Assembly (NCBI RefSeq): GCF_014191775.1
Contig: NZ_JACHXA010000002.1
Span: 124,001 to 188,000, forward strand
DNA length: 64,000 bases
Direction of reading: 5' to 3'
Source: Limibacillus halophilus
GTDB taxonomy: Bacteria; Pseudomonadota; Alphaproteobacteria; Kiloniellales; CECT-8803
Part shown: positions 35,174 through 42,742 of the stretch, piece after piece
Layout of the letters: each line of letters begins with the position of its first letter
How positions within the stretch are numbered: the stretch's first letter is position 1
Made by a program: the position numbers and the translations under genes
The notes under the pieces: generated by a model
What the model saw: only the letters and a program-made list of their open reading frames with translations
The model's database searches: none
Told to the model about the DNA's origin: nothing

Positions 35174-35505
35174 GGGCAGTGTCAGAAGAACTTGGGTTGA
35201 GAGGACTCGTGCCGTTCCCTACCCTGCGCACATGACCAAACGCAGCCCCTTTCGCTATTTCAAGACGTCGCCCGAGATCATCCGCCTGGCGGTCATGATG
35301 TATGTTCGCTTCCCGCTTTCATTACGGAATGTAGAGGATCTTCTCCACGAACGTGGCATCGATATCAGCCACGAGACAGTGCGTTTCTGGTGGCAGCGCT
35401 TCGGCCCAATGTTCGCCTCTGAGATCCGTAAGCGACGGATCCAAAGCATGCGGTCAAGCCTCTGGCGGTGGCATCTGGACGAGGTCTTCGTGAAGATCAA
35501 TGGCG
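35174..35505 (+). mobile_element. IS6-family element, truncated left part (copy 2)
   Basis: The left end GGGCAGTGTCAGAAGAACTT starts a 31-bp terminal repeat matched 29/31 in inverse at 36545-36575. It is followed by the first about 94 codons of a transposase (35232 to about 35513). Homology stops abruptly after FVKING, where a further IS end begins. This copy and the 3' fragment at 36365 are probably the two parts of one element split by copy 3, with the middle deleted. Confidence 0.8.
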
Positions 35506-35531
35506 GGTATTGTCAGAAGAAACTGCTCTGA
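35232..35531 (+). pseudogene. IS6-family transposase, N-terminal fragment
   Basis: Codons 1-94 match the intact copies (MTKRSPFRYFKTSPEI to WHLDEVFVKING). The frame then reads six unrelated codons into an IS end. Only the first catalytic Asp (LDEVF) is left, so the product is inactive. Confidence 0.9.
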
Positions 35532-35548
35532 TAGACTGAACATAGCTC
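35506..35548 (+). repeat. IS end remnant
   Basis: ATTGTCAGAAGAAACTGCTC resembles the GTCAGAAGAACTTGGG type of left end, followed by 20 nt of unassigned sequence before copy 3. It marks a third insertion or recombination event within this patch. Confidence 0.5.
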
Positions 35549-36364
35549 GGCATTGTCAGAGCAAATCGCCTTGAGCAAGGTCGGGCGATCTCGTAGCGTC
35601 CGGCCATGACCAAACGCAGCCCATTCCGCTATTTCAAGACGTCGCCCGAAATCATCCGCCTGGCGGTCATGATGTATATTCGATTCCCACTCTCACTACG
35701 GAACGTGGAGGATCTTCTTCACGAGCGCGGGATCAATATCAGCCACGAGACAGTGCGTTTCTGGTGGCAGCGCTTCGGACCGATGTTCGCTGCCGAGATC
35801 CGCAAACGACGGATCCAAAGCATGCGGTCAAGCCTCTGGCGATGGCATCTGGATGAGGTGTTCGTGAAGATCAACGGGGAAACGCACTATCTGTGGCGCG
35901 CCGTCGATCACGAGGGCGAGGTTCTGGAATCCTTCGTGACGAAGAAACGAGACAAGAAAGCTGCGTTGAAATTCCTAAGGAAAGCAATGCGCAAGCACGG
36001 ACGACCCGAGGTTATCGTAACCGATCGGCTTCGGTCCTATGGGGCCGCGATGAAAGAGATCGGCAATATCGATCGTCAGCATATAGGCCGTTGGATGAAC
36101 AATCGTGCTGAGAGTTCACATCTGCCCTTCCGACGACGGGAACGGGCCATGCTTCGCTTCCGACGTATGCGAAATCTTCAGAAATTTACTGCCGTCCATG
36201 CCGCCCTCTACAACCTCTTCAACTCAGAACGCAGCCTTTCCTCTCGAACTATATTCAAGTTAAACCGCGCCGCCGCTCTCACCGAATGGCGCGGTCTTTT
36301 TGCTGCCTGACGCTCGCCATTGCTGAGGCTTACTGAGACTAGTTCGAATTAGTCTGACAGCTCC
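35549..36364 (+). mobile_element. IS6-family insertion sequence, complete (copy 3)
   Basis: An 816-bp element from GGCATTGTCAGAGCAAATCG to ATTAGTCTGACAGCTCC. The two ends form imperfect inverted repeats sharing TGTCAGA. It contains one complete transposase. The flanks are IS debris, so no 8-bp target duplication can be recognised. Confidence 0.9.
35606..36310 (+). CDS. IS6-family transposase (intact)
   Basis: A 234-residue DDE transposase. An N-terminal helix-turn-helix-like region (IRLAVMMYIRFPLSLRNVEDLLHERG) is followed by the catalytic Asp in WHLDEVFVKING, the second Asp in VTDRLRSYG and the Glu in NNRAESSHLPF. Length matches IS26-like transposases. IS6 elements move by replicative cointegration or targeted conservative joining next to an existing copy, which fits the several copies here. 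Confidence 0.95.
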   Translation: MTKRSPFRYFKTSPEIIRLAVMMYIRFPLSLRNVEDLLHERGINISHETVRFWWQRFGPMFAAEIRKRRIQSMRSSLWRWHLDEVFVKINGETHYLWRAVDHEGEVLESFVTKKRDKKAALKFLRKAMRKHGRPEVIVTDRLRSYGAAMKEIGNIDRQHIGRWMNNRAESSHLPFRRRERAMLRFRRMRNLQKFTAVHAALYNLFNSERSLSSRTIFKLNRAAALTEWRGLFAA

Positions 36365-36575
36365 ATTCACCGCCATCCATGCCTCCGTCTACAACCACTT
36401 CAACACAGAACGCAGCCTTTCCTCTCGTACCATATTCAAGCTGAACCGCGCCGCCGCTCTCTCCGAGTGGCGCGGCCTTCTCGCTGCCTGAAGCTCAGCA
36501 TGTTTGGGGCATACTGAGACTAGTTCGATTTTGTCTGACAGCTCCCTCTCAACCCAAGTTCTTCTGACAAGGCCC
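36365..36575 (+). mobile_element. IS6-family element, 3' fragment with outer inverted repeat (rest of copy 2)
   Basis: It encodes the last about 43 transposase codons (FTAIHASVYNHFNTERSLSS onward, stop near 36492). Then comes the usual right end, and then 36545-36575, the inverse of the 31-bp left repeat at 35174 (29/31 identical). Together with copy 2 it encloses copy 3. Confidence 0.8.
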
Positions 36576-36592
36576 AGGCAACTGCTCCCGCG

Positions 36593-36979
36593 TCAGAGCC
36601 TTGCCTGCTGTTCTTCCTCGAGGATCTGCTTAGCTATACGGAAGCATTCAACACCCGCAGGGATGCCGCAGTAGACGGCGATCTGGATCAGTACGGCCTG
36701 CAGTTCTTTCTCGCTCAGGCCGTTCCGTCGAGCGCCGCGAAAATGCAGTGCAAACTCCTCCATGCGGCCCAATGCGGCAATCATGCCCAGATTGATCAGG
36801 CTTCGCTCCCGCCGCGAAAGCGTATCGTCACTCCAGGCCACGCCCCAACAATATTCGCTGACTAATTCCTGGAAGGGGCGTGTGAAGTCGGTCGCTCCAT
36901 CCACCGCCTTTTCGACGTAGTCCTTTCCCAGAACCTCGGTCCTGACGCTCAATCCCGCCTCGTAGCGCTTGCGGTCCAT
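36593..36979 (-). CDS. Carboxymuconolactone decarboxylase-like protein
   Basis: A 128-residue all-helical protein with the CMD pattern: ELVSEYCWGVAWSDDTLSRRERSLINLGMIAAL, then EFALHFRGARRNGLSEKELQAVLIQIAVYCGIPAG. The family includes PcaC (protocatechuate pathway) and many relatives of other function, so the reaction is unknown. It is the last gene of the module 2 operon, 3 nt after a hydrolase gene, and ends 17 nt before the IS copy 2/3 patch. Confidence 0.85.
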   Translation of the reverse strand: MDRKRYEAGLSVRTEVLGKDYVEKAVDGATDFTRPFQELVSEYCWGVAWSDDTLSRRERSLINLGMIAALGRMEEFALHFRGARRNGLSEKELQAVLIQIAVYCGIPAGVECFRIAKQILEEEQQARL

Positions 36980-36982
36980 TTT

Positions 36983-37804
36983 TCATGCCTCCTCAATGCT
37001 TCGGCTGCCAAGTTGCTCCATGAGGGCAAAAACACGACCAACAATTTCCTCGGCCGCGGTGAGGGGCGATAGCGTGCCCATCCTGGTCAGGGTCCTGGCA
37101 TTGGCGCCCTCCAGCATGCGCACAAGGTCTTGCCCCATAGGGCCTTCGTAGGCCTGGGACTGCGGGTCGCTGGCCCCATTGATGACTTCCACCGGAAAGG
37201 CCGGTTTCATTACATTTTTGGACAGATCCTGCCAGAAGACCTGAAAGATCGTCGTGCTGCATTGGAGAATGACCGAGTCGCAGCGCCTGCGCATTGCCCG
37301 AACCACGCATGGAAGTTCCGGCATTCCGGTCGCGCCCTCGTCCAGCGGCGGCCGCGCGAAGGGGTGCAGCAGCAGGGCCGAGGAAACACTGTGCTGATGA
37401 ATTAGCCCGCGCCGAAGGCACAATAGGGCGCCTGCGGCATGTCCGACCAGATGTGCGGACCGCAAATCGACCTGCCTGTCGAGCAGGTCAAACTGGCGCA
37501 GGAAACTATCCAGCGTATAGGGACCAGGCGGCTTGGCACTCCGGCCGTGACCGAGCAGGTCAAAACGGACAACCCGGAAACGAGGGGCGAGAGAAGCGGC
37601 GACGCGGTCCCAAAGTGTCAGGTCATGGCCGAGACCATGCGCCAGCAAAACGGTCGGCCCCTGCCCCACCACCCGGTAATAGGTACCACCCTGCAGGCCG
37701 CTTTCTTCACCCTCAAGGAGAGTTGGCGCCGAGACGCTTTCCGCGATGGAACAACTCTCCAGCCGGGGCGCAGAACCTGCTTGCGGCATGTATCTTGCGG
37801 ACAT
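36983..37804 (-). CDS. Alpha/beta hydrolase-fold protein lacking Ser and His of the triad
   Basis: A 273-residue protein with the fold's normal start (GPTVLLAHGLGHDLTLWDRVA, VVRFDLLGHGRSAKPPGPY). The nucleophile elbow reads LVGHAAGALL, with Ala in place of Ser. The region of the catalytic His reads MGTLSPLTAAEE, where relatives have GHLSPLEAPE. An Asp remains in INGASDP. The protein is therefore probably not a classical serine hydrolase; RutD-like proteins also lack the Ser. The ATG at 37804 follows the DUF1185 stop by 1 nt. Confidence 0.82.
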   Translation of the reverse strand: MSARYMPQAGSAPRLESCSIAESVSAPTLLEGEESGLQGGTYYRVVGQGPTVLLAHGLGHDLTLWDRVAASLAPRFRVVRFDLLGHGRSAKPPGPYTLDSFLRQFDLLDRQVDLRSAHLVGHAAGALLCLRRGLIHQHSVSSALLLHPFARPPLDEGATGMPELPCVVRAMRRRCDSVILQCSTTIFQVFWQDLSKNVMKPAFPVEVINGASDPQSQAYEGPMGQDLVRMLEGANARTLTRMGTLSPLTAAEEIVGRVFALMEQLGSRSIEEA

Positions 37805-37805
37805 C

Positions 37806-38432
37806 TCAAACCTGCTCCAAACGGGCACCCGTCTGATCGACCCCGAGGTCCCGCATGTCCTGGTAGCGGTCACCGATCCGGTGGTGTGGGCGACCGCCCG
37901 TCGCGACCGCAACTGCGACCAGAATTTCGTCGGGCGCCGGCGCATCTGGAATGGAGACGGTTGCCGTCAGGAAATGAGCCCGCGACCCCTCCTGTTCCTT
38001 CATTTTGTGCTTCATGGGAATGCTGAGAGCAAAACCCGGACCCGCGCGCAGGTTTGTGAAGGGCAAGAAGGAACTGCCCTCGGCGCCATCGCGCAGGATG
38101 TTGCCGAAACGCAGGGTATGGATGAGTGCGGAAGCGTGCTCTACCTCGCCGTCGACACCAACGACCGCCGCCTTGCCGTAAGTCACGACCGCGTCCCGGC
38201 CTCCCGCGGCAGCAATTACTGGGGGAACGATCAGGTCGCCCAGTATTGGGGCCAGGGCGTGGATTTCCGGTCGGAGGTCATCGACGAACCCCTGCCCAGC
38301 CCAGGGATTGTGAACCACGGCTGCGCCCACGACCATACGCAGGGGCACGGAGGCTGCGCGTCCACCCTCGATGAAGGTATCCTCGATGCTTACGATGGAT
38401 TTGCGCACGAGGCGCTTTGCATTCTCAGTCAT
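37806..38432 (-). CDS. DUF1185 (amino-acid-synthesis-family) protein
   Basis: A 208-residue protein matching the PF06684 'AA_synth' pattern: IVSIEDTFIEGGRAASVPLRMVVGAAVVHNPWAGQG, GGRDAVVTYGKAAVVGVDGEVEHASALIH and FSIPMKHK-like ALSIPMKHKM. No reaction is established to my knowledge. It overlaps the upstream hydrolase by 4 nt and is followed by another hydrolase after 1 nt, so it is translationally coupled within the module 2 operon. Relatives are often encoded beside luciferase-like monooxygenases, as here. Confidence 0.85.
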   Translation of the reverse strand: MTENAKRLVRKSIVSIEDTFIEGGRAASVPLRMVVGAAVVHNPWAGQGFVDDLRPEIHALAPILGDLIVPPVIAAAGGRDAVVTYGKAAVVGVDGEVEHASALIHTLRFGNILRDGAEGSSFLPFTNLRAGPGFALSIPMKHKMKEQEGSRAHFLTATVSIPDAPAPDEILVAVAVATGGRPHHRIGDRYQDMRDLGVDQTGARLEQV

Positions 38433-39241
38433 TCTACTCTCGCTCTCTCGGCCGCATTCGACCGGTTCAGGAATCTCAACAAGTGATCGGCAATCAGATC
38501 GGGCGCCTCGACGAGCACGCTGTGCTTGAGCTCTGGCAACACCCTGAGCTCCGAGTTCCTGATCTGCTGATGCATGAAACGAGCCATCCGCGTGTTGGAG
38601 CCGATGTCGTTCTCTCCGGTCATGACCAGGGTGCGATGGGGAATCCGGTGCAAATCCGATGCTAATTCGCTCTCTCCGAACACCCTGTATGCTTCGATGT
38701 AGGACTCGAGATCGTTGGCCAGCATCTCCTGGATGCGCGCGTCGATCTTCTCCGGATGCTTGCGTGCGAAGGCCTCTGTGAACCAGCGTTCGCGCGCAGC
38801 TCCAGTGATCGCAGTAATTCCGCCCTCGCGCAGCATTGCCAGACGGCCGACAACCTTTTCCCGCTCCTCTGGCGTGCGACCTGCAACAGTAGACAGTAGA
38901 ATGAGTCGGTCGAACCGGCCTGGCCAGTGCAAGGCGAGATGCTGGGCGATCAAGCCACCAAGTGAGAAGCCGACGAGGTCGGCTCCGTCAACTGACTCCC
39001 GGTCCAGGACGGATATCACGTCCTCTGCAAACCGCCCGAGCGCCCAGCGCTCTCTGATCGGGCTGGAGGAGCCATGCCCTCGCAAATCCATCCGCAGGAC
39101 CCTGAATTTTGGGACTAATCGCTCTGCCACGGCGTCCCACGAAGCGAGATTGGCTCCCACACCATGCACGAGCACCATTGACGGTGCGTTCTCAGGTCCT
39201 TCCACAATATAATTGAGATGCTCTGTTGCCGCTGCGCTCAT
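38429..39241 (-). CDS. Alpha/beta hydrolase (3-oxoadipate enol-lactonase-like)
   Basis: A 270-residue hydrolase with a complete triad: Ser in VGFSLGGLIAQHLAL, Asp in VMTGENDIGS and His in LKHSVLVEAPD. The layout resembles PcaD and ester or lactone hydrolases. It would hydrolyse a ring-opening product of the monooxygenase pathway; the substrate is unknown. It starts 168 nt after the monooxygenase gene, a gap that may hold an internal promoter, and its stop overlaps the DUF1185 start. Confidence 0.85.
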   Translation of the reverse strand: MSAAATEHLNYIVEGPENAPSMVLVHGVGANLASWDAVAERLVPKFRVLRMDLRGHGSSSPIRERWALGRFAEDVISVLDRESVDGADLVGFSLGGLIAQHLALHWPGRFDRLILLSTVAGRTPEEREKVVGRLAMLREGGITAITGAARERWFTEAFARKHPEKIDARIQEMLANDLESYIEAYRVFGESELASDLHRIPHRTLVMTGENDIGSNTRMARFMHQQIRNSELRVLPELKHSVLVEAPDLIADHLLRFLNRSNAAERARVE

Positions 39242-39380
39242 GCTAGTTTTCCGTTAAGAAAATTGAGACCTATGTTTTGATGTTATTAACAATTGGCGCC
39301 GAAGCCGCACACGACGACGATGAACAGACCATCACAAGTATCGACAATGGGTAAATCTGCTCCCCGCGTGGAGTTCGTAC

Positions 39381-39393
39381 TGACACAGTGTCA
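39381..39393. promoter_or_regulatory. Short palindrome between monooxygenase and hydrolase genes
   Basis: TGACAC-A-GTGTCA is a perfect 6+1+6 inverted repeat in the only sizeable gap of the operon (39242-39409). It could be a regulator site or part of an intercistronic signal. I see no clear promoter boxes. Confidence 0.35.
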
Positions 39394-39409
39394 ACTTGGC
39401 GCACGGTTT

Positions 39410-40480
39410 CTAGACAGCCCTTTCACGTTTGACGCTTTCGTTACTTTGGAAGTGCGGGATTACGTCGCGACAAAACAGTTCCAGCGACTTCTTCGATTCC
39501 GGGTGTGGAAGGCCGAAGCGACCGGCATACAGGAAATGATCGACGCCCGCCTCCTCGTACTTCTCAAGTTTGGCGATAACTTCGTCAGCAGTGCCAAACA
39601 GCATGTTCTCGTGCAACGCTTCTGGAGAATAATCCGTCTTGTTGGCGATGACGTTCACATCGACAGGCTCGGGGAAGCCATTTCGCACTGTGCCGAGGTT
39701 GCGGAAAAGATTTTCGAAATGGCGGCCAAAATCGATTGTCGCATCCACCGGCTTGCGCCATTCGTCGGGGTTCTCATAGACGCAGGCGCGCCGAAGCATC
39801 ATGTGTTCGGGCCGCGGAACTTGCGGGTTGGCAGCGACGACCATTTCAAACTTTTTGCACAGGTCGATCACTTCCTCATGCGGGCGCTGCAGTGGCGTCG
39901 ACATAATATGGCAGCCGTTCTTGACCGCGAAATCGAAAGTGTTGGGATCGCGCGCGGCAACCCACATGCGCGGACCCGGATTCTGGAGCGGCTTCGGCAC
40001 GGACGTTGCGGCCGGAAACTGGAACAACTCGCCCTTATGCTCGACGTCTCCAGCCCACAGCTTGTTCAGAAGCGGCACGATTTCGCGCAAGTATTTGCCG
40101 CCATCACCTTGCGGCATTCCGCCGGCCATACGATCGAATTCGTACTGATAGGAACCTCGGCCCAGGCCAAGTTCAAGCCGACCTTCCAGGATGATATCAG
40201 TGAGTGCAGCCTCTCCAGCGAGTCGAATCGGATGCCAGTATGGTGCCGAGACAACGGCTGTCCCGAGGCGGATGTTTTTAGTGTGCTGTCCCCAGTAGGT
40301 TAGCAATGTGAAGGGGTTCGGTGCGACAGTCACCTCTATCGTGTGGTGCTCTGCCGTAAAGGCTATCTCAAACCCACCTTCATCGGCGATCTGAACCAGT
40401 TCGAGGCACTCGCGCACGACATCCCGCATGTCTTGGTTCGGATCGGTTCGGTCCATGTTTACAACGATCGAAAATTTCAC
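39410..40480 (-). CDS. Luciferase-like FMN-dependent monooxygenase
   Basis: A 356-residue TIM-barrel flavin enzyme of the bacterial luciferase family. It has a typical start (KFSIVVNMDRTDPNQD), FEIAFTAEHHTIEVTVAPNPFTLL, IRLGTAVVSAPYWHPIRLAGEAALTDIILEGRLELGLGRG, and the C-terminal MLFGTADEVIAKLEKYEEAGVDHFL. Such enzymes use FMNH2 from a partner reductase, and a reductase gene lies two genes upstream. The start is GTG at 40480 behind a strong AGGAGGAG. Relatives (RutA, PyrA) open N-heterocycles, so ring cleavage is a reasonable guess. Confidence 0.9.
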   Translation of the reverse strand: MKFSIVVNMDRTDPNQDMRDVVRECLELVQIADEGGFEIAFTAEHHTIEVTVAPNPFTLLTYWGQHTKNIRLGTAVVSAPYWHPIRLAGEAALTDIILEGRLELGLGRGSYQYEFDRMAGGMPQGDGGKYLREIVPLLNKLWAGDVEHKGELFQFPAATSVPKPLQNPGPRMWVAARDPNTFDFAVKNGCHIMSTPLQRPHEEVIDLCKKFEMVVAANPQVPRPEHMMLRRACVYENPDEWRKPVDATIDFGRHFENLFRNLGTVRNGFPEPVDVNVIANKTDYSPEALHENMLFGTADEVIAKLEKYEEAGVDHFLYAGRFGLPHPESKKSLELFCRDVIPHFQSNESVKRERAV

Positions 40481-40508
40481 GCGCTCCTCCTCTTGATACG
40501 CAGGCTGG

Positions 40509-42008
40509 TTACTTGACCCGTATAACAAACGGGTCTTGAGTCTTTCCCGAATAGTCGACGACGATGTTCTTGAGACGGGCGTAATCGTGTATTGCCGCGA
40601 ACCCGTTATGCTTGCCGTAGCCGCTATCCTTGAAGCCACCCATCGGCGACATCATCGCGCCCGTCCGGTAGGTGTTGATCCAGATCGTTCCGGCATCGAT
40701 TCCGCCCGCGAAACGCAGTGCACGGTCGATATCCGTGGTCCAAATGCCTGCTGCAAGGCCGTAAACGGTATCATTCGCAAGTGGGTAAAGGTCATCCTCG
40801 CCGTCAAACGGAATAACGCCGACAACAGGCCCAAAGATTTCGTCGCGGGCGATACGCATGTCATTGGTTACGTCAGCAAAGACGGTAGGCTCGAAATACC
40901 AGCCACTACCGTTTGGACGACCGCCGCCCGCTACCAACCTGGCACCGTCCTCTACGCCGTAGCTCACGTATCGCAATACTTTTTCAAGCTGTTGTGACAG
41001 CGCCAATGGCCCCAGCTCGGTATCGTCCTCGAGCGGGTGTCCAATTCTGACGCTCTTGGCACGCGCGGAAAGCTGTTCGACAACCTCTTCGTAGATTGGC
41101 CGCTGAACGAATGCTCGAGCGCCGGCCACGCAAGTTTGACCTCCGGCGGCGAACACGCCTGCAACCAGTCCGTTGGTGGCGCGCTCCAGGTCAGCGTCAG
41201 CAAATACTACATGAGGTGATTTGCCACCGAGCTCCAAATTACACGGAGCTAAATGGGTTGCTGCATTTGTAGCAACCTTGCGCCCTGTCGCGGTGCCACC
41301 GGTGAACGAGATCTTGTCGATGCCGGGGTGCGTCGTTAGCGCGTTACCGGTCGTAGCGCCTGGCCCAGTCACGACATTGAATACACCATCCGGAAAACCG
41401 GCCTCTACGATCAACTCGGCGAAGGCAAGCGCCGTTGCGGAGGTGTGTTCGGACGGCTTCACGACCATGCTGTTGCCGACCGCCAAACAAGGCGCGACGG
41501 CGACGCTCATTGTATTCAGCGGCGAATTCCATGGGCCGATAACGCCGACGACGCCTATTGGTTCGTACGTTGTGTAGTTGAGCATCTGCGACTTGTTAAC
41601 CGGTATGGTGTCCCCTTGAATCTTGTCTGCCATACCGGCGAAGTAGCGGTAGTAGTCCCGGAGGTAGGAGATCTGCGCGTGGGTTTCCTTGATAACCTTG
41701 CCGTTGTCGCGGGTTTCAATGCGCGCCAACTCAAAGGCGTTTTCACCGATCAGATCCGCCAGCTTGAAGATAAGGTCGCCACGGGCCGTCTGCGTGATAT
41801 TGCGCCAAGCCGGATTCCCCAGCGCCCGTCGCGCGGCGCTGACTGCGGCATTTACATCCTCGACACCGGCCTCCGCCGCATCGTACCAGGGCGCTCCGGT
41901 CGCCGGGTCGTAGCTCGGAAAATACCTGCCGGACACCGGCGCCCGACACTCGCCGCCGATATGCAGGTTCAATCTGGCGTTTTCGATCTGACTCAAGTTC
42001 AATTTCAT
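40509..42008 (-). CDS. NAD(P)-dependent aldehyde dehydrogenase
   Basis: A 499-residue ALDH-superfamily enzyme. Cofactor motif VVGVIGPWNSPLNT and KPSEHTSATA, catalytic Glu in NLELGGKSPHVVF, and catalytic Cys in GGQTCVAGARAFV are all intact; the C-terminal SPMGGFKDSGYGKHNG is normal. It oxidises an aldehyde to the acid, probably the semialdehyde formed after ring cleavage. The ATG at 42008 has GGAG upstream. It lies 28 nt before the monooxygenase gene. Confidence 0.93.
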   Translation of the reverse strand: MKLNLSQIENARLNLHIGGECRAPVSGRYFPSYDPATGAPWYDAAEAGVEDVNAAVSAARRALGNPAWRNITQTARGDLIFKLADLIGENAFELARIETRDNGKVIKETHAQISYLRDYYRYFAGMADKIQGDTIPVNKSQMLNYTTYEPIGVVGVIGPWNSPLNTMSVAVAPCLAVGNSMVVKPSEHTSATALAFAELIVEAGFPDGVFNVVTGPGATTGNALTTHPGIDKISFTGGTATGRKVATNAATHLAPCNLELGGKSPHVVFADADLERATNGLVAGVFAAGGQTCVAGARAFVQRPIYEEVVEQLSARAKSVRIGHPLEDDTELGPLALSQQLEKVLRYVSYGVEDGARLVAGGGRPNGSGWYFEPTVFADVTNDMRIARDEIFGPVVGVIPFDGEDDLYPLANDTVYGLAAGIWTTDIDRALRFAGGIDAGTIWINTYRTGAMMSPMGGFKDSGYGKHNGFAAIHDYARLKNIVVDYSGKTQDPFVIRVK

Positions 42009-42030
42009 TAAGGAAGCGCTCCTGCAATCA

Positions 42031-42570
42031 CTAGTGCCGACACGAAGTGCCGGCGACTTTGGGCGAGTTTGGGAAATTGGGGCTATCGAGGGCGACATAC
42101 TTGCCACGAAAGAACCCGAGTGGTGCACCGTCGAGAGTCCGATAACCGCGAACCGCACCCACGAGAATCATGTGGTCGGCATAGAAGCGGCGGTCATGTA
42201 CGTCGCATTCCAGCGACACCAAAGCGTCGTCTAGCAGCGGCGCGCCATTGTTTCTCGTATGCCAGTCGATGACATCGAACTTGTCCGCGCGATTAGATGC
42301 GAACAGCGCCGACGTTTCCTGCTGCGCGGCGGAAAGAACGTTGACCGCGAAATGAGAGCCCGCGCAAAAGGAATCGTAGCTAGAGGCGTGATCGCCGATG
42401 CACACGAGAACCAATGCCGGGTCCAGAGAAATCGAGGTGAAGGAGTTTGCAGTCAAGCCGCGCGGCCTACCTTCGGCGTCATAGGTCGTAACGACCGTAA
42501 CACCGGTCAGAAAGCCGCCGAGAACGCGGCGAAGCTCATTTTTGTCGATTCCCGATTTGCTTCCGGCCAT
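42031..42570 (-). CDS. Flavin reductase (RutF/HpaC-like)
   Basis: A 179-residue split-barrel flavin:NAD(P)H reductase. Motifs are LGGFLTGVTVVTTYD, RGLTANSFTSISLDPALVLVCIGDHASSYD and FAVNVLSAAQQETSALFAS. It would supply FMNH2 to the luciferase-like monooxygenase encoded in the same operon. The ATG has GGAGGA about 9 nt upstream. It is the first gene after the regulator; the 172-nt gap contains an imperfect TTCCACGA-a-TCGTGAA repeat (42683-42698) that could be an operator. Confidence 0.92.
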   Translation of the reverse strand: MAGSKSGIDKNELRRVLGGFLTGVTVVTTYDAEGRPRGLTANSFTSISLDPALVLVCIGDHASSYDSFCAGSHFAVNVLSAAQQETSALFASNRADKFDVIDWHTRNNGAPLLDDALVSLECDVHDRRFYADHMILVGAVRGYRTLDGAPLGFFRGKYVALDSPNFPNSPKVAGTSCRH

Positions 42571-42742
42571 GCGTTGCTTCCTCCATCGATACGCTTTCAG
42601 TGAAAAGCGCTACGTTGTGGAGGATGCTACAGGCTGCTCACTTGCGATCATTCGACAGGGATGACGAACAATCAGGAAAAAGTTCCACGAATCGTGAAAC
42701 GGTTGCCGCTTCGACTTCACGAAAGTCGTTACGCAGGCCACT

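Noticed and set aside
37746-38486. 246-codon open frame on the + strand
   Set aside because: Opposite the DUF1185 gene; no coding features.
39293-40303. 336-codon open frame on the + strand
   Set aside because: Antisense of the luciferase-like monooxygenase, whose motifs are clear on the minus strand.
36593-42570. Uracil degradation operon (rut)
   Set aside because: A luciferase-like monooxygenase, a flavin reductase and a Ser-less hydrolase recall RutA, RutF and RutD. RutB, RutC and RutE are absent, and an aldehyde dehydrogenase, DUF1185 and CMD-like protein are present instead.
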